DNA of 64,000 bases, from positions 1,472,501 to 1,536,500 of the forward strand of contig NZ_CP045201.1 of NCBI RefSeq assembly GCF_014899185.1. Reading direction: 5' to 3'. Origin of the DNA: Pseudooceanicola spongiae. GTDB taxonomy: Bacteria; Pseudomonadota; Alphaproteobacteria; Rhodobacterales; Rhodobacteraceae. The first letter of the stretch is position 1; each line of letters begins with the position of its first letter. Below the pieces are notes generated by a model. It was not told the origin of the DNA, did not search any database, and was given only the letters and a program-made list of their open reading frames with translations. Shown here piece by piece: positions 46,830 to 57,004 of this stretch. The translations under genes were made by a program, and so were the position numbers.

Positions 46830-47255
46830 TCACACCGTCGGTATACCGTTAGCCGCGCAGTTCGCGGCGGCGACGTCTGCGTCGATCGTCAACGTGCCCT
46901 TGGGCAGGTCGGCTGAAACGGTATAAACCGCATCTGCTTCCCAGAGACCAGAGCGTTCGGAGACATTTGTCCGCAGATGTCTTGCAAATCCGTAGCCACG
47001 AATGAGCGTATATTGCGCAGCCGCGCAATCTGCATAATTCGTGACGTCGTCAGCGTCGCGCGCCCCCCGCATGGCAACCCGGAAATTGACCAGAGTGTCA
47101 TCAAGAAGGCGCGTTTCGATTCCCTCATAGACCGGGGCAAACACCGGTTCGGCACGCTGCGCCGACTCTGCGCCGGACTGAGGGTTCGCCCCAGCCGAAG
47201 CGCAGGCCGACAACGCCAGCGCGCCTGCCCCGATATATGCCCCGTATCCGCTCAT
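46830..47255 (-). CDS. predicted lipoprotein between nuoG and nuoH
   Basis: A 141-residue exported protein with a lipobox (LALSAC, Cys at residue 18). The mature part contains two cysteines (YADCAAAQ and AANCAANG), which may form a disulfide. No known domain is recognised. It overlaps nuoG by four bases (ATGA) and precedes nuoH by six. It is one of three predicted lipoproteins within the nuo operon, a feature shared with related bacteria as unidentified reading frames. Confidence 0.75.
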   Translation of the reverse strand: MSGYGAYIGAGALALSACASAGANPQSGAESAQRAEPVFAPVYEGIETRLLDDTLVNFRVAMRGARDADDVTNYADCAAAQYTLIRGYGFARHLRTNVSERSGLWEADAVYTVSADLPKGTLTIDADVAAANCAANGIPTV

Positions 47256-49270
47256 TCCGCAGCCATCGGTGCGGCGTTGCGTTCTGCCGCGCGGCGCGCC
47301 AGATCCGCCATGACTTCCGATGCACGTGCAATCGGGTTGGTCAGGTAGAAATCCGTCACCGGCATGGCAAAGCTGGCGTTGCTCAGCGGCTTGACCTCAA
47401 GCGGCTGCCAGTCGTTTTCCGGCACCGTGTCGATCAGCGCCAGATGCGGTACCGCCTCGATCAGCGCGCGGCGCAGCTGCGCCAGGCTGTCGAAGGGCAG
47501 TGTTGCGCCCAGTTCCGCCGAGAGAGCCCGCAGGATCGCCCAGTTTTCCTTGGCCTCGCCCGGTGCATAACCCGCGCGCACCGCCAGTTGCGTACGGCCT
47601 TCGGTGTTGACGAACAAGCCGTTCTCTTCCGTCCAGGCCGCGCCCGGCAGGATCACGTCGGCGCGGTGTGCGCCGCGATCGCCGTGGCTGCCCTGATAGA
47701 TCACGAAGCTGCCCGGCTTGATGTCCAGCTCATCCGCGCCGAGCGAGTAGATCACTTCAGCGTCCTTGACGGCCGCCCCCATGCCACCCTCGGTCACAGC
47801 GCCGACGTCCATCGCGCCGACCCGTGCCGCTGCAGTGTGCAGGATCAGCAGCTTGGAGTTGGAGTTCTCCGCCAGTTTCATCGCATGGGCCAGCACATCC
47901 GCGCCGCCCTCACCGCGCAGGGCGCCCTGCCCGACGATGACGATGGAGTTCAGCTCTTTCGTCTCGCCGATCTCTTTCGACGACAGATCCGCAAGCGCAC
48001 TGCGGTCCTTGCCGACATGCACATATTCATAGCTCAGATCGATCGCCTCGCCGATCACACCGACCGTCGCGCCGCGCAGCCAGGCCTTGCGGATACGCGC
48101 GTTCAGCACCGGCGCCTCGATGGCGGGGTTGGTGCCGATCAGCTGGATCATCTCAGCCGAGTCGATATCCTCAATGGTCGCCGTGCCGACGTAGCCAGAG
48201 CGGTTCCCCGCTGGCAGCTCCGCGCCATCGGTGCGGCATTCCACGACGCCGCCCAGACCCTCGACCAGCTGCTTGAGCGCATAAGTCGCCTCGACCGAAG
48301 CCAGATCGCCGATCAGACCGGCGACTTTCTTGCCCTTCATCGCGGTCGCCGCAACGGCCAGCGCTTCGGGCCAGGTCGCGGGCTTCAGCTTGCCGTCAAC
48401 CCGCACATAAGGCGTGTCGAGGCGCTGGCGTCGCAGACCGTCCCAGACGAAACGCGTTTTGTCGGAAATCCACTCTTCGTTCACGCCGTCATTGTTGCGC
48501 GGCAGAATGCGCATGACTTCGCGGCCCTTGGTGTCGACCCGGATGTTCGAGCCGAGAGCGTCCATCACGTCGATGGTCTCGGTCTTCGTCAATTCCCAGG
48601 GACGGGCGGTAAAGGCGTAGGGCTTGCTGACCAGCGCCCCAACCGGGCAAAGGTCAATGATATTGCCCTGCATGTTGGAGTGCAGCGTCTGGTTCAGATA
48701 GCTGGTGATTTCGGCGTCTTCGCCGCGCCCGGTCTGGCCCATCTGCGTGATGCCTGCGACCTCGGTCGTGAAGCGCACGCAGCGGGTGCAGGAAATGCAG
48801 CGCGTCATATGGGTCTCGACCAGCGGGCCGAGATCCAGATCTTCACTGGCGCGCTTGGGTTCGCGGTAGCGGCTGAAGTCCACACCGTAAGCCATTGCCT
48901 GATCTTGCAAATCACACTCGCCGCCCTGATCGCAGATTGGGCAATCCAGCGGGTGGTTGATCAGCAGGAATTCCATGACCCCTTCGCGGGCCTTCTTGAC
49001 CATGGGCGAGTTGGTCTTGATCACCGGCGGGGCCCCATCGGGGCCGGGACGCAGATCCTTGACCTGCATCGCGCAGGAGGCCGCTGGCTTCGGCGGACCG
49101 CCGACAACCTCGACCAGACACATCCGGCAGTTGCCCGCGATGGACAGCCGCTCATGATAGCAGAACCGCGGCACCTCGACCCCGACCTGTTCACAGGCCT
49201 GGATCAGCGTCAGGGCCGGATCTACCTCGATCTCCTGGTCGTCGATGATGATCTTGCGAAGGTCAGACAT
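47252..49270 (-). CDS. nuoG: NADH-quinone oxidoreductase subunit G
   Basis: A 672-residue iron-sulfur subunit of complex I. The N-terminal 2Fe-2S ferredoxin domain has [15 protein letters not shown] (also C after). The HxxxCxxC motif is at [11 protein letters not shown]. The molybdopterin-oxidoreductase-like region follows, without a cofactor. C-terminal tail shows no cysteines. The stop overlaps the lipoprotein gene downstream. Confidence 0.95.
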   Translation of the reverse strand: MSDLRKIIIDDQEIEVDPALTLIQACEQVGVEVPRFCYHERLSIAGNCRMCLVEVVGGPPKPAASCAMQVKDLRPGPDGAPPVIKTNSPMVKKAREGVMEFLLINHPLDCPICDQGGECDLQDQAMAYGVDFSRYREPKRASEDLDLGPLVETHMTRCISCTRCVRFTTEVAGITQMGQTGRGEDAEITSYLNQTLHSNMQGNIIDLCPVGALVSKPYAFTARPWELTKTETIDVMDALGSNIRVDTKGREVMRILPRNNDGVNEEWISDKTRFVWDGLRRQRLDTPYVRVDGKLKPATWPEALAVAATAMKGKKVAGLIGDLASVEATYALKQLVEGLGGVVECRTDGAELPAGNRSGYVGTATIEDIDSAEMIQLIGTNPAIEAPVLNARIRKAWLRGATVGVIGEAIDLSYEYVHVGKDRSALADLSSKEIGETKELNSIVIVGQGALRGEGGADVLAHAMKLAENSNSKLLILHTAAARVGAMDVGAVTEGGMGAAVKDAEVIYSLGADELDIKPGSFVIYQGSHGDRGAHRADVILPGAAWTEENGLFVNTEGRTQLAVRAGYAPGEAKENWAILRALSAELGATLPFDSLAQLRRALIEAVPHLALIDTVPENDWQPLEVKPLSNASFAMPVTDFYLTNPIARASEVMADLARRAAERNAAPMAAE

Positions 49271-49276
49271 GCGTGC

Positions 49277-49726
49277 TCACTTTGCTCTCAGAAGGACACC
49301 GATGCGGCTGTTCCGCGCCATCTCGGCATCGCCGAGCCTGCACAGATCCGCCGGATTATTGGGGTCCAGACCTTGGGATTTCATGTAATTCTCGCCCAGC
49401 TTGCGAATGCGGGCCTTCTCGGCATCACTGCGGACATAGGACAGAACGTCCTTGTTGGAGTAGCCCATGTCCCGCGCCAGATTGCGCAGGTCATTCAGCT
49501 GCATCCAGCCTTTCACGGTGCGGGCACCGATCCGGTCGCACTTGTCGCTGATCTCGATCGCCATGGCGATCCACAGCATCTCGCCGTCGATCTCCTGCAC
49601 CTCCCGCAGCGCCGGGCGCGCGGCGGCGGGCGAGGCGAACGTGGTCACGCTCACCGCACTCAGACCCGCCAGCACCAGCACGGCAGCGCGCAGGGGCGCA
49701 GCGCGATATGTCAGCCAGCTTACCAT
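49277..49726 (-). CDS. DUF5333-like exported protein between nuoF and nuoG
   Basis: A 149-residue protein with a signal peptide (LVLAGLSAVSVTTFASPAAA, cleavage near AAARP). The mature domain, with EIDGEMLWIAMAIEISDKCD and a C-terminal DLCRLGDAEM, fits the DUF5333 family of Rhodobacteraceae. I start at MVSWLTYRAA. It overlaps the stop of the lipoprotein gene upstream by seven bases, and lies six bases before nuoG. Function unknown; periplasmic location inferred. Confidence 0.7.
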   Translation of the reverse strand: MVSWLTYRAAPLRAAVLVLAGLSAVSVTTFASPAAARPALREVQEIDGEMLWIAMAIEISDKCDRIGARTVKGWMQLNDLRNLARDMGYSNKDVLSYVRSDAEKARIRKLGENYMKSQGLDPNNPADLCRLGDAEMARNSRIGVLLRAK

Positions 49727-50091
49727 CCGCGGCACATCCCGCTGAACAGCATGCCGTTTTCCGACATCACCATCGCGGTGGGCGGGCTGTCCGGCCCGAC
49801 AGCCCAGGTGATCACGGAATCGCCGTAGTACTTGATGCAATGCTGCACGCCTTCATAGCGCGCCGCCTCGCGGGCACCGGTCAGGCTCTTCTCCGGCTTG
49901 GCCACCGCGACCGTGAAGGCGCGCGGATCTTCCGGGTTTGCCGTCAGCTTGGCCCGAAAATACTGGCCGTCAAACGCAGGGCGTCCGCCATTGCGAATGC
50001 CGCTCATGACTTCATTGGTGCAGCCGGTCAACGCCAGCAGCGCCAGCGCCGCAAAAACGCCCGACCGGCAGAGGGTATGAGGGGAGCTCAT
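49720..50091 (-). CDS. predicted lipoprotein downstream of nuoF
   Basis: A 123-residue lipoprotein with lipobox LALTGC. The mature domain has YEGVQHCIKYYGDSVITWAVGPDS, a compact beta-rich pattern of unknown family. Start taken at ATG 50091; two GTG codons upstream are alternatives. It follows nuoF by about 12 bases and overlaps the DUF5333 gene. Its presence is conserved in the Paracoccus-type nuo operon as an unidentified frame (inferred from position). Confidence 0.7.
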   Translation of the reverse strand: MSSPHTLCRSGVFAALALLALTGCTNEVMSGIRNGGRPAFDGQYFRAKLTANPEDPRAFTVAVAKPEKSLTGAREAARYEGVQHCIKYYGDSVITWAVGPDSPPTAMVMSENGMLFSGMCRGW

Positions 50092-50103
50092 CCGCACCAC
50101 CGC

Positions 50104-51402
50104 TTACCGTGCCGCCAGAACAGTTGCGCCACGGCCAACGCGCTTGGCCTTGATGCGCTCTTCGATCTCGTCGCGGAAGTGACGGATCAGACCCTGGATC
50201 GGCCAGGCCGCCGCATCGCCGAGGGCGCAAATGGTGTGCCCCTCAACCTGCTTCGTCACGTCGAGCAGCATGTCGATTTCCTCGACCTCCGCTTCGCCCG
50301 ACACCAGACGGTCCATCACGCGCATCATCCAGCCGGTGCCTTCGCGGCAGGGCGTGCACTGGCCGCAGCTCTCGTGCTTGAAGAACTTCGCCAGACGCCA
50401 GACGGCTTTCACGACGTCGGTGTTCTGGTCCATGATGATCATGCAGCCGGTACCGAAGGAGGACTGGTTCTGACGCATCCAGTCGAAATCCATGATGGCA
50501 TCATCCAGCTTGTCCTTGGGCAGAACCGGGCAGGATGCGCCACCGGGAATGATCGCCTTGAGGTTATCCCAGCCGCCGCGCACACCGCCGCCATGACGCT
50601 CGATCAGCTCACGCACGGGCAACGACATCGCGTCCTCAAAGACGCAGGGGTTGTTGACGTGGCCGGTCAGCGCGAACAGCTTGGTGCCGACGTTGTTGGG
50701 GCGACCGAAGCTGGAAAACCACTCCGGGCCGCGCCGCAGGATCGTCGGCACAACCGCGATGGATTCGACGTTGTTCACCGTGGTCGGGCAGCCGTAAAGG
50801 CCCGCGCCCGCCGGGAACGGCGGCTTCATCCGCGGCATCCCCTTCTTGCCCTCAAGGCTTTCCAGCAGAGCCGTTTCTTCGCCGCAGATATAGGCGCCGG
50901 CGCCGTGGTGCACATAGAGATCGAAATCCCAGCCCGAACCGCAGGCATTCTTGCCCAGCATGCCCTTGTCGTAGGCCTCGTCGATCGCCGCCTGCAGCGC
51001 TTCACGCTCACGGATGTATTCACCGCGGATATAGATATAGCTGGCATGCGCATTCATCGCGAACGACGCGATCAGCGCCCCCTCGATCAGCGTATGCGGA
51101 TCGTGACGCATGATCTCGCGGTCCTTGCAGGTCGCAGGTTCGGATTCATCGGCGTTGATCACCAGATAAGACGGGCGGCCATCGCTTTCCTTGGGCATGA
51201 AGGACCACTTCAGACCGGTCGGAAAGCCCGCACCGCCCCGACCACGCAGGCCCGAAGCCTTCATCTGGTCGATGATCCAGTCGCGGCCCTTGCCGATGAT
51301 ATCCGCAGTGCCATCCCAATGGCCACGGCTCTGCGCGCCTTTCAGCGAACGGTCATGCATACCATAGAGGTTGGTAAAGATGCGGTCCTGGTCCTTGAGC
51401 AT
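50104..51402 (-). CDS. nuoF: NADH-quinone oxidoreductase subunit F
   Basis: A 432-residue NADH-binding subunit carrying FMN and one 4Fe-4S cluster. The FMN/NADH motif is [17 protein letters not shown]. The cluster ligands are in [12 protein letters not shown] and [14 protein letters not shown]. It lies 3 bases after the DUF5337 gene. Confidence 0.97.
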   Translation of the reverse strand: MLKDQDRIFTNLYGMHDRSLKGAQSRGHWDGTADIIGKGRDWIIDQMKASGLRGRGGAGFPTGLKWSFMPKESDGRPSYLVINADESEPATCKDREIMRHDPHTLIEGALIASFAMNAHASYIYIRGEYIREREALQAAIDEAYDKGMLGKNACGSGWDFDLYVHHGAGAYICGEETALLESLEGKKGMPRMKPPFPAGAGLYGCPTTVNNVESIAVVPTILRRGPEWFSSFGRPNNVGTKLFALTGHVNNPCVFEDAMSLPVRELIERHGGGVRGGWDNLKAIIPGGASCPVLPKDKLDDAIMDFDWMRQNQSSFGTGCMIIMDQNTDVVKAVWRLAKFFKHESCGQCTPCREGTGWMMRVMDRLVSGEAEVEEIDMLLDVTKQVEGHTICALGDAAAWPIQGLIRHFRDEIEERIKAKRVGRGATVLAAR

Positions 51403-51405
51403 GTC

Positions 51406-51636
51406 TTACCCTTTGTCATCCCGGCGCGCGCGCCAGATTTGTGCTGTCACCACCAGTGCCCAGATCAGGGCAGCGATGGCGGCAAAATCGAAAAGAAAGG
51501 CATACCGTTCCGGCAGCCCGAGCGTTCCGCCCAAAAACTGAAGCCCCATCCAGACGATCATGGTGCCGGCAATCACGATGCCGACCATGCGGGCCTTGCG
51601 GGCCTGCGCCATTTCTGCCGAACGGTTCCCCGTCAT
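51406..51636 (-). CDS. DUF5337 small membrane protein
   Basis: A 76-residue protein with two hydrophobic helices (VGIVIAGTMIVWMGLQFLGG and YAFLFDFAAIAALIWALVVT) and a short basic tail. Matches the DUF5337 family. Start at MTGNRSAEM, preceded by AAGGGA; an earlier in-frame codon is less likely. It sits between the HHH-domain protein and nuoF. Confidence 0.75.
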   Translation of the reverse strand: MTGNRSAEMAQARKARMVGIVIAGTMIVWMGLQFLGGTLGLPERYAFLFDFAAIAALIWALVVTAQIWRARRDDKG

Positions 51637-51646
51637 GTTCAATCCC

Positions 51647-52282
51647 TTACGCCCCGCCATCGGAGAGGAGCGTTCTTGCCTGCGCGGCCCAGTCGTCCCG
51701 GGTGACGCGCCCTTTGAACCCTTTCAGGTTCGCCTCGACCCAGGCCACTTCGGCCCCGGTCCAACTTGCGATCTGAGCGAAATGGTAGATCCCCATCTCG
51801 TTCAGCGTGTCCTCAGCCACCGGGCCGAGGCCCTTGATCAGCTTCAGATCATCCGCGCCACCGTCCTGCGGGGCCTTCAGACCTTGCGGCGCGACCGGCT
51901 CGATCACCAGCGGATCCCGCGCTTCGGCATCCTCGGCGTCCGGTTCCGGCACCACTTCCGTCGCCCGCGTGACCACTATCGCGGTCTCGGGCACCGCAGC
52001 GATCTGCACCTCGACGCCAGAGGGCGCTGGCTCGGCACGCGGCGCGAACATCGCCTCCGCAGCCTGATCACCGCCGACAGTCGCCGCGCCGGGGACAAAG
52101 CGCGTTTCGGACGCACAGATCACCCGTGTCAGCACCATCCCGATGGCCACCGCCCCAAGGATCGACAGGATCAATGCCAGAAGAAATCCGAAAGCACTGC
52201 TCAAGGCGACCAGCAGCGTGATGGCGATCACCACGCTCAGCCCCAGGCAGGTTGTCCTGCAGATATCTGCCGTCTTGCCCAT
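51647..52282 (-). CDS. membrane-anchored helix-hairpin-helix protein in the nuo operon
   Basis: A 211-residue protein. The N-terminus has two tight membrane helices (VVIAITLLVALSSAFGFLLA and LSILGAVAIGMVLTR), then a long acidic/Pro linker. The C-terminal 65 residues form a GLGP-type helix-hairpin-helix domain (DDLKLIKGLGPVAEDTLNE, then GIYHFAQIASW). The same domain ends the adjacent NuoE: by hand count 44 of 62 aligned residues are identical. Genes lie 34 bases apart. It may tether or interact with the peripheral arm of complex I; this is inference. Confidence 0.75.
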   Translation of the reverse strand: MGKTADICRTTCLGLSVVIAITLLVALSSAFGFLLALILSILGAVAIGMVLTRVICASETRFVPGAATVGGDQAAEAMFAPRAEPAPSGVEVQIAAVPETAIVVTRATEVVPEPDAEDAEARDPLVIEPVAPQGLKAPQDGGADDLKLIKGLGPVAEDTLNEMGIYHFAQIASWTGAEVAWVEANLKGFKGRVTRDDWAAQARTLLSDGGA

Positions 52283-52316
52283 CCGTCTCCGTCAGTTTGG
52301 CCCCAAGCGGCCCTTG

Positions 52317-53423
52317 TTACGCCTCACCAACCAGTGTCTTGGCCTGCGCGACCCAGTCGCCGCGGGTCACCGCGCCGCTGAAACCGGTCAGGTTTGCCTC
52401 CACCCAGGCCACATCCGTATCGCTCCAAGATGCGATCTGGTCGAGGTGGTAGATCCCCAATTCGTTCAACTGCTGCTCCGCCTTCGGGCCGAGGCCCTTG
52501 AGCTGCTTGAGATCATCTGCCCCACCCTCGCGCGGCGCATCCAGACGACCCGGCTTGCTCTGCCCTTCGGCAGGCGCATCGTCTGTCTCGACCTTGCCGG
52601 TCGACTCGGCAGTCGATTCCTGCTCGGTCACGCCCGTGTCGTCGACGGGTTTGCCTTCCGCAGGACGCGGCTCTTTCGCCTCAATCTCTTCTTTCGACGG
52701 CGTCTTCACCGCAGCATCCTGTTTCCAGGGCGTCAGGATTGGCACTTCGGTACCGTCGATCCGCTTGACGGTATCGCCCAGATCGACCGCAAGGCCGACG
52801 CTGGCGTTATACTTGGTGCGGCCACTGTCGTGCTCGGTCAGCGTGACCAGACCGGCCAGAGGCTCGGACGAGAAGCGACCGTTCTGCGGGCCCGGCACAG
52901 GCACTTCGCCCGCGGCCAGCTGATCCAGCAGATCCGACAGTTTCTCGGCGGTCAGGTCTTCGTAGTAGTCCTTGCCGATCTGCGCCATCGGAGCGTTGGA
53001 GCAGGCGCCAAGGCACTCGACCTCTTCCCAGGTGAACTTGCCATCGGCACTCAGCGTATGCGGCTTGGCAGCGATCTTGCTCTTGCAGACAGCGACCAGA
53101 TCCTCGGCGCCGCAGATCATGCAGGTCGTGGTGCCGCAGATCTGGATATTGGCGACGCTGCCGGTCGGCAGCAACTGGAACATGAAGTAGAAGGTCGCCA
53201 CCTCCAGCGCGCGGATATGCGCCAGCCCCAGCATGTCGGCGACATATTCGATCGCCGGCTTGGTCAGCCAACCTTCCTGTTCCTGGGCACGCCACAGCAA
53301 CGGGATGATGGCCGAGGCCTGACGACCTTCGGGATACTTGGTGATCTGAGCCTCGGCCCAGTCCAGATTCGCGGCGGTGAAAGCAAAGCTTTCCGGCTGT
53401 TCGTGGTGAAGGCGTCTAAGCAT
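52317..53423 (-). CDS. nuoE: NADH-quinone oxidoreductase subunit E with C-terminal extension
   Basis: A 368-residue 2Fe-2S subunit of complex I. The cluster ligands are C96 and C101 (CGTTTC) and C137 and C141 (CLGAC). The core ends near residue 235, matching the usual length; about 130 extra residues follow: an acidic, Thr/Glu/Ala-rich linker and a GLGP-type helix-hairpin-helix domain at about 303-368 ([19 protein letters not shown]). This domain is nearly duplicated in the membrane-anchored protein encoded next. Start ATG 53423 fits. Confidence 0.95.
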   Translation of the reverse strand: MLRRLHHEQPESFAFTAANLDWAEAQITKYPEGRQASAIIPLLWRAQEQEGWLTKPAIEYVADMLGLAHIRALEVATFYFMFQLLPTGSVANIQICGTTTCMICGAEDLVAVCKSKIAAKPHTLSADGKFTWEEVECLGACSNAPMAQIGKDYYEDLTAEKLSDLLDQLAAGEVPVPGPQNGRFSSEPLAGLVTLTEHDSGRTKYNASVGLAVDLGDTVKRIDGTEVPILTPWKQDAAVKTPSKEEIEAKEPRPAEGKPVDDTGVTEQESTAESTGKVETDDAPAEGQSKPGRLDAPREGGADDLKQLKGLGPKAEQQLNELGIYHLDQIASWSDTDVAWVEANLTGFSGAVTRGDWVAQAKTLVGEA

Positions 53424-53537
53424 CGGCTCAGGTTCCGTCCTTTGTCCGTCGTCGGGCGCGAGAGGCCCGGTTGTCAGTCATCGAGCCTGCGGCCCGGTTG
53501 CGAGCGTGCCGCGAAGGCACGCCGTGGCGAATATCTC

Positions 53538-53843
53538 TCAGCCCGCGGCTGAAGGTGCGCAGCTGCCTGTCACCAGACGCACTGCCCCGCCCTCAAGCGA
53601 TACAGCGTCGCCCGTCGACATCTTGTGCTGGGCCATGGCGAGAGTCTGTTCCCGGGTCATGCCCGTTTGCAGCTCGACCGGCAGGTAGTCACGCTCGTTG
53701 CGCAGCTCACAGCCAACCGAGGCAACGGCGGCATCGAAATTCTCCGACGCGCCGCTGGGCAGGTTTTCAGGCACAGGCACACCACAGCCCGCCAGCGCAA
53801 CCAGAGCCGCGACAGCCGCCGTTTTCACATACACGCCAATCAC
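53538..53843 (-). CDS. predicted small lipoprotein between nuoD and nuoE
   Basis: A 101-residue lipoprotein with lipobox LALAGC (Cys at residue 20). The mature part has [20 protein letters not shown] and [18 protein letters not shown], of unknown family. It begins with GTG at 53843, whose last bases overlap the nuoD stop (GTGA). It has three cysteines, two likely disulfide-bonded. The third predicted lipoprotein of this operon. Confidence 0.7.
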   Translation of the reverse strand: MIGVYVKTAAVAALVALAGCGVPVPENLPSGASENFDAAVASVGCELRNERDYLPVELQTGMTREQTLAMAQHKMSTGDAVSLEGGAVRLVTGSCAPSAAG

Positions 53844-55057
53844 CGGTCCACCTCGCCGAACACGATATCCATCGTGCCGATGATGGCCGCCACGTCAGCC
53901 AGCTGGTGCCCGCTGGCGATGTGATCCATCGCCTGCAGGTGCAGATAGCCCGGCGCGCGAAGCTTGGCGCGGTAGGGTTTGTTGGAGCCATCCGCCACCA
54001 GATAGACGCCGAATTCGCCCTTCGGGGCCTCGACCGCCACGTAAATCTCGCCCTCGGGGACGTGAAAGCCCTCGGTGTAGAGCTTGAAGTGGTGGATCAG
54101 CGCTTCCATCGAGGTCTTCATCTCACCGCGTTTCGGCGGCGTGATCTTGCCCCGTGCCAGCACATCGCCGGGCGTTTCGCGCAGCTTGCTGACAGCCTGA
54201 CGGATGATCTTGGTGGATTCGCGCATCTCGGCCATACGGCAGAGGTAGCGATCATAGCAGTCGCCGTTCTTGCCGACCGGGATCTGGAAATCGAACTCGT
54301 CATAGCATTCATAGGGCTGCGCACGACGCAGATCCCATGCCAGACCCGAGCCGCGCACCATCACGCCAGAAAAGCCCCATTGCTGGATTTCCTCTTCCGT
54401 CACGATGCCGATATCGACGTTACGCTGCTTGAAGATCCGGTTTTCCGTCAACAGATCCGACAGATCGTCGATGAAGTCGGGAAAGCCGATGGCCCATTCC
54501 TCGATATCGTCGATCAGCTTGTCGGTGATGTCCTGATGCACACCGCCGGGGCGGAAGTAGGCCGCGTGCAGACGCGCGCCACTGGCGCGTTCGCAGAAGA
54601 TCATCAGCGTTTCGCGGTGCTCGAACCCCCAGAGCGGCGGCGTCAGCGCGCCGACGTCCATCGCCTGCGTACAGACGTTCATCAGGTGGTTCATGACCCG
54701 GCCGATTTCGCAGAACAGCACGCGGATCAGGCTGGCCCGCTTGGGCACGACCACGCCGGTCAGCTTTTCGATCGCCAGACACCAGGCATGTTCCTGGTTC
54801 ATCGGAGCCACATAATCGAGGCGGTCCAGATAAGGCAGGTTCTGCAGGTAGGTCCGGCTCTCCATCAGCTTTTCGGTGCCACGGTGCAGCAGACCGATGT
54901 GCGGATCGCAGCGTTCCACGATCTCGCCGTCCAGCTCCAGCACCAGACGCAGCACGCCGTGCGCGGCAGGGTGCTGCGGGCCGAAGTTGATGTTGAAGTT
55001 ACGGATCTTCTGTTCGCCGGTCAGGGCGTCGTCGAAACCTTTCGAACCGTCCATCAC
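53840..55057 (-). CDS. nuoD: NADH-quinone oxidoreductase subunit D
   Basis: A 405-residue subunit of the quinone-reducing module of complex I. Conserved stretches are [22 protein letters not shown], given here as [11 protein letters not shown], and [14 protein letters not shown]. The H-rich quinone site and C-terminal [14 protein letters not shown] are intact. Four-base overlap with nuoC. Confidence 0.97.
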   Translation of the reverse strand: MMDGSKGFDDALTGEQKIRNFNINFGPQHPAAHGVLRLVLELDGEIVERCDPHIGLLHRGTEKLMESRTYLQNLPYLDRLDYVAPMNQEHAWCLAIEKLTGVVVPKRASLIRVLFCEIGRVMNHLMNVCTQAMDVGALTPPLWGFEHRETLMIFCERASGARLHAAYFRPGGVHQDITDKLIDDIEEWAIGFPDFIDDLSDLLTENRIFKQRNVDIGIVTEEEIQQWGFSGVMVRGSGLAWDLRRAQPYECYDEFDFQIPVGKNGDCYDRYLCRMAEMRESTKIIRQAVSKLRETPGDVLARGKITPPKRGEMKTSMEALIHHFKLYTEGFHVPEGEIYVAVEAPKGEFGVYLVADGSNKPYRAKLRAPGYLHLQAMDHIASGHQLADVAAIIGTMDIVFGEVDR

Positions 55058-55659
55058 TTGGCCTCCGCTTTGTCATCACCGGGCAGGATGTATTCGGCAC
55101 CCTCCCACGGGCTCATGAAGTCGAACTGGCGGTATTCCTGCACCAGACTGACCGGTTCGTAGACGACGCGCTTCTGCACCTCGTCATAGCGAACCTCGGT
55201 GTAGCCGGTGGTCGGGAAATCCTTGCGCAGCGGATAGCCCCGGAAACCGTAGTCCGTCAGCAGACGCCGCAGATCCGGGTGGCCGGAGAAGATGATGCCG
55301 AACATGTCAAAGACTTCCCGCTCGAACCAGTTGGCCGAGGGGTGCACAGACACGATCGAGGGCAGCATCTCGTCTTCACGGATGCTGACCCGCAGGCGGA
55401 TGCGCTGGTTCTGATACATGCTCAGGAAGTGGTAGACGACATCGAAGCGCTTGGCGCGCTCGGGATAATCGACCGCCGTGATATCGACCAGCGACGAGAA
55501 TTTGCAGCTGTTGTCGGTGCGCAGGAACTCAACGAACCCGACGATATTCGCCGGAGCGACGTCGATGTTCAGTTCCTCATGCGTCACATCCCAGGTCAGC
55601 ACGCAATCCGCGCGCTTCTGCTCGATGTGGGTGCCAAGTTCTTTCAGGGCTTCGTTCAT
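55054..55659 (-). CDS. nuoC: NADH-quinone oxidoreductase subunit C
   Basis: A 201-residue hydrophilic subunit of complex I, kept as a separate protein from nuoD. Signature ERE(V)[21 protein letters not shown] region; visible parts are [12 protein letters not shown] and GHPDLRRLL. It overlaps nuoD by four bases and follows nuoB by 15. Confidence 0.96.
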   Translation of the reverse strand: MNEALKELGTHIEQKRADCVLTWDVTHEELNIDVAPANIVGFVEFLRTDNSCKFSSLVDITAVDYPERAKRFDVVYHFLSMYQNQRIRLRVSIREDEMLPSIVSVHPSANWFEREVFDMFGIIFSGHPDLRRLLTDYGFRGYPLRKDFPTTGYTEVRYDEVQKRVVYEPVSLVQEYRQFDFMSPWEGAEYILPGDDKAEAK

Positions 55660-55674
55660 GTTCTTCCCCTGCCC

Positions 55675-56208
55675 TTATCGAACCAGCGTGCCGGTGCGGC
55701 GGATTTTGCGCGCCAGCTGCATGATGCCGTACAGCAGGGCCTCTGCGGTCGGCGGGCAGCCGGGCACATAGATGTCGACCGGAACGATCCGGTCACAACC
55801 GCGCACGACGGAATAGCTGTAGTGATAGTACCCGCCGCCATTGGCGCAGGAGCCCATCGAAATCACATAGCGCGGCTCTGGCATCTGGTCGTAGACCTTG
55901 CGCAGCGCCGGCGCCATCTTGTTGGTCAGCGTGCCGGCCACGATCATCACGTCCGACTGACGCGGAGAGGCGCGCGGCGCGATGCCGAAGCGTTCGGCAT
56001 CATAGCGCGGCATCGAGGTGTGCATCATCTCGACTGCGCAGCAGGCCAACCCGAAGGTCATCCAGTGCAGCGAGCCGGTGCGCGCCCATGTGATCAGGTC
56101 CTCTGCCGTGGTCAGCAGGAACCCTTTGTCCTGAAGTTCGCGGTTCAGCGACTGCGTGGCGACCTCACGGTCGGCCCCGGCAGTATTTGCTCCGGCCATC
56201 ACTCCCAT
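55675..56208 (-). CDS. nuoB: NADH-quinone oxidoreductase subunit B
   Basis: A 177-residue subunit carrying the terminal 4Fe-4S cluster N2. The ligands are the CC of GLACCAVEM, the cysteine of [11 protein letters not shown] and that of VPGCPPTAE. Start is a choice between 56208 (GGGAG seven bases upstream) and 56199, where the ATG overlaps the nuoA stop as TGATG and gives the 174-residue length of Paracoccus NQO6. I use 56208. Confidence 0.96.
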   Translation of the reverse strand: MGVMAGANTAGADREVATQSLNRELQDKGFLLTTAEDLITWARTGSLHWMTFGLACCAVEMMHTSMPRYDAERFGIAPRASPRQSDVMIVAGTLTNKMAPALRKVYDQMPEPRYVISMGSCANGGGYYHYSYSVVRGCDRIVPVDIYVPGCPPTAEALLYGIMQLARKIRRTGTLVR

Positions 56209-56564
56209 TCCAGAGCTCCCTTTTTCCACTCATAGGCAAAACCGATTGTCAGTACGCCAAGGAACACCATCATCGACCAGAAACCGGTCATCGAGATATC
56301 CTTGAACGCCACGGCCCAGGGAAACAGCATCGCGATCTCAAGATCGAAGATGATGAACAGGATCGAGACGAGGTAAAAGCGAATGTCGAATTTCATCCGG
56401 GCGTCATCGAATGCGTTGAACCCGCACTCATAGGCGCTGACCTTCTCGGGGTCCGGGTTACGGACTGCGACGATAACGGCGGCGAGGATCAGGATTGCTC
56501 CGAGTGCGATCGCAACGGCCAGAAAGATGAGGATGGGAAGGTATTCCCGCAGCATCTCTTCCAC
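56199..56564 (-). CDS. nuoA: NADH-quinone oxidoreductase subunit A
   Basis: A 121-residue membrane subunit of complex I with three helices. [23 protein letters not shown] is recognisable as [19 protein letters not shown]. The start codon is GTG, with an ideal AAGGAG seven bases upstream. It is the first gene of the nuo operon. Confidence 0.96.
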   Translation of the reverse strand: MEEMLREYLPILIFLAVAIALGAILILAAVIVAVRNPDPEKVSAYECGFNAFDDARMKFDIRFYLVSILFIIFDLEIAMLFPWAVAFKDISMTGFWSMMVFLGVLTIGFAYEWKKGALEWE

Positions 56565-56620
56565 GAATGGCTCCTTTCATGGGCGGCTAAGGTCCACCAG
56601 GGACCCGCTAGGCTGTGTCG

Positions 56621-56649
56621 GGTTTACGCCTGCGCATCGGCAGGGTCAA
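56621..56649 (-). promoter_or_regulatory. candidate nuo operon promoter
   Basis: On the minus strand TTGACC (56649-56644) and TAAACC (56626-56621) are 17 bases apart, a fair sigma-70 pair (five of six and three of six consensus bases). It lies about 60 bases upstream of the nuoA start. Predicted by eye; other promoters are possible. Confidence 0.35.
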
Positions 56650-56772
56650 CCGAGGCAGCACGTTTTCAGACGTCCAAATGTCAGTGAACCCACTTCGTAA
56701 ACAATTGAATACCCTGCACTTGCCTAAGCTGATGTCGGTTAACGCTGCGTTGCCGCATCACGAGCAATTCAT

Positions 56773-56807
56773 GACGGAATCACTCAGATATTTCCGACGG
56801 AATCACT
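56773..56807 (-). promoter_or_regulatory. pair of 12-bp direct repeats upstream of nuoA
   Basis: AGTGATTCCGTC on the minus strand occurs twice (56807-56796 and 56784-56773), 23 bases apart centre to centre, i.e. close to two helical turns. They lie about 125 bases upstream of the candidate nuo promoter and might bind an activator. The repeat could also be chance. Confidence 0.4.
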
Positions 56808-57004
56808 TGGGTTTACAGATGCAGCGACATTGACCACCCCCAGCGGCCTGTTCGCGGCCTCTGAACGAGGCATCTGCACCTCGGATTTTCGCAACACCAC
56901 TCAGCGATGCATTTTAACCCGAAATCGTGCAAGACCTTGAAACCAAACATCTATCGCGCTTAAGATGGGCTGTTAACGCGAACACTCCCGCGCAGCGGGC
57001 ATCG

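Larger units (their letters stand above)
56565..57004. other. upstream region of the nuo operon
   Basis: 440 bases between nuoA and liuC, read from the minus strand in both. It holds the candidate nuo promoter and a pair of direct repeats (separate entries). The rest, including a 72-codon plus-strand frame at 56615-56833, shows no convincing gene. The 3' end of the liuC transcript must also lie here, but I see no terminator with a T-run. Confidence 0.5.

Noticed and set aside
56615..56833. 72-codon plus-strand frame upstream of nuoA
   Set aside because: No family match, no clear ribosome binding site, and it covers the likely nuo promoter.
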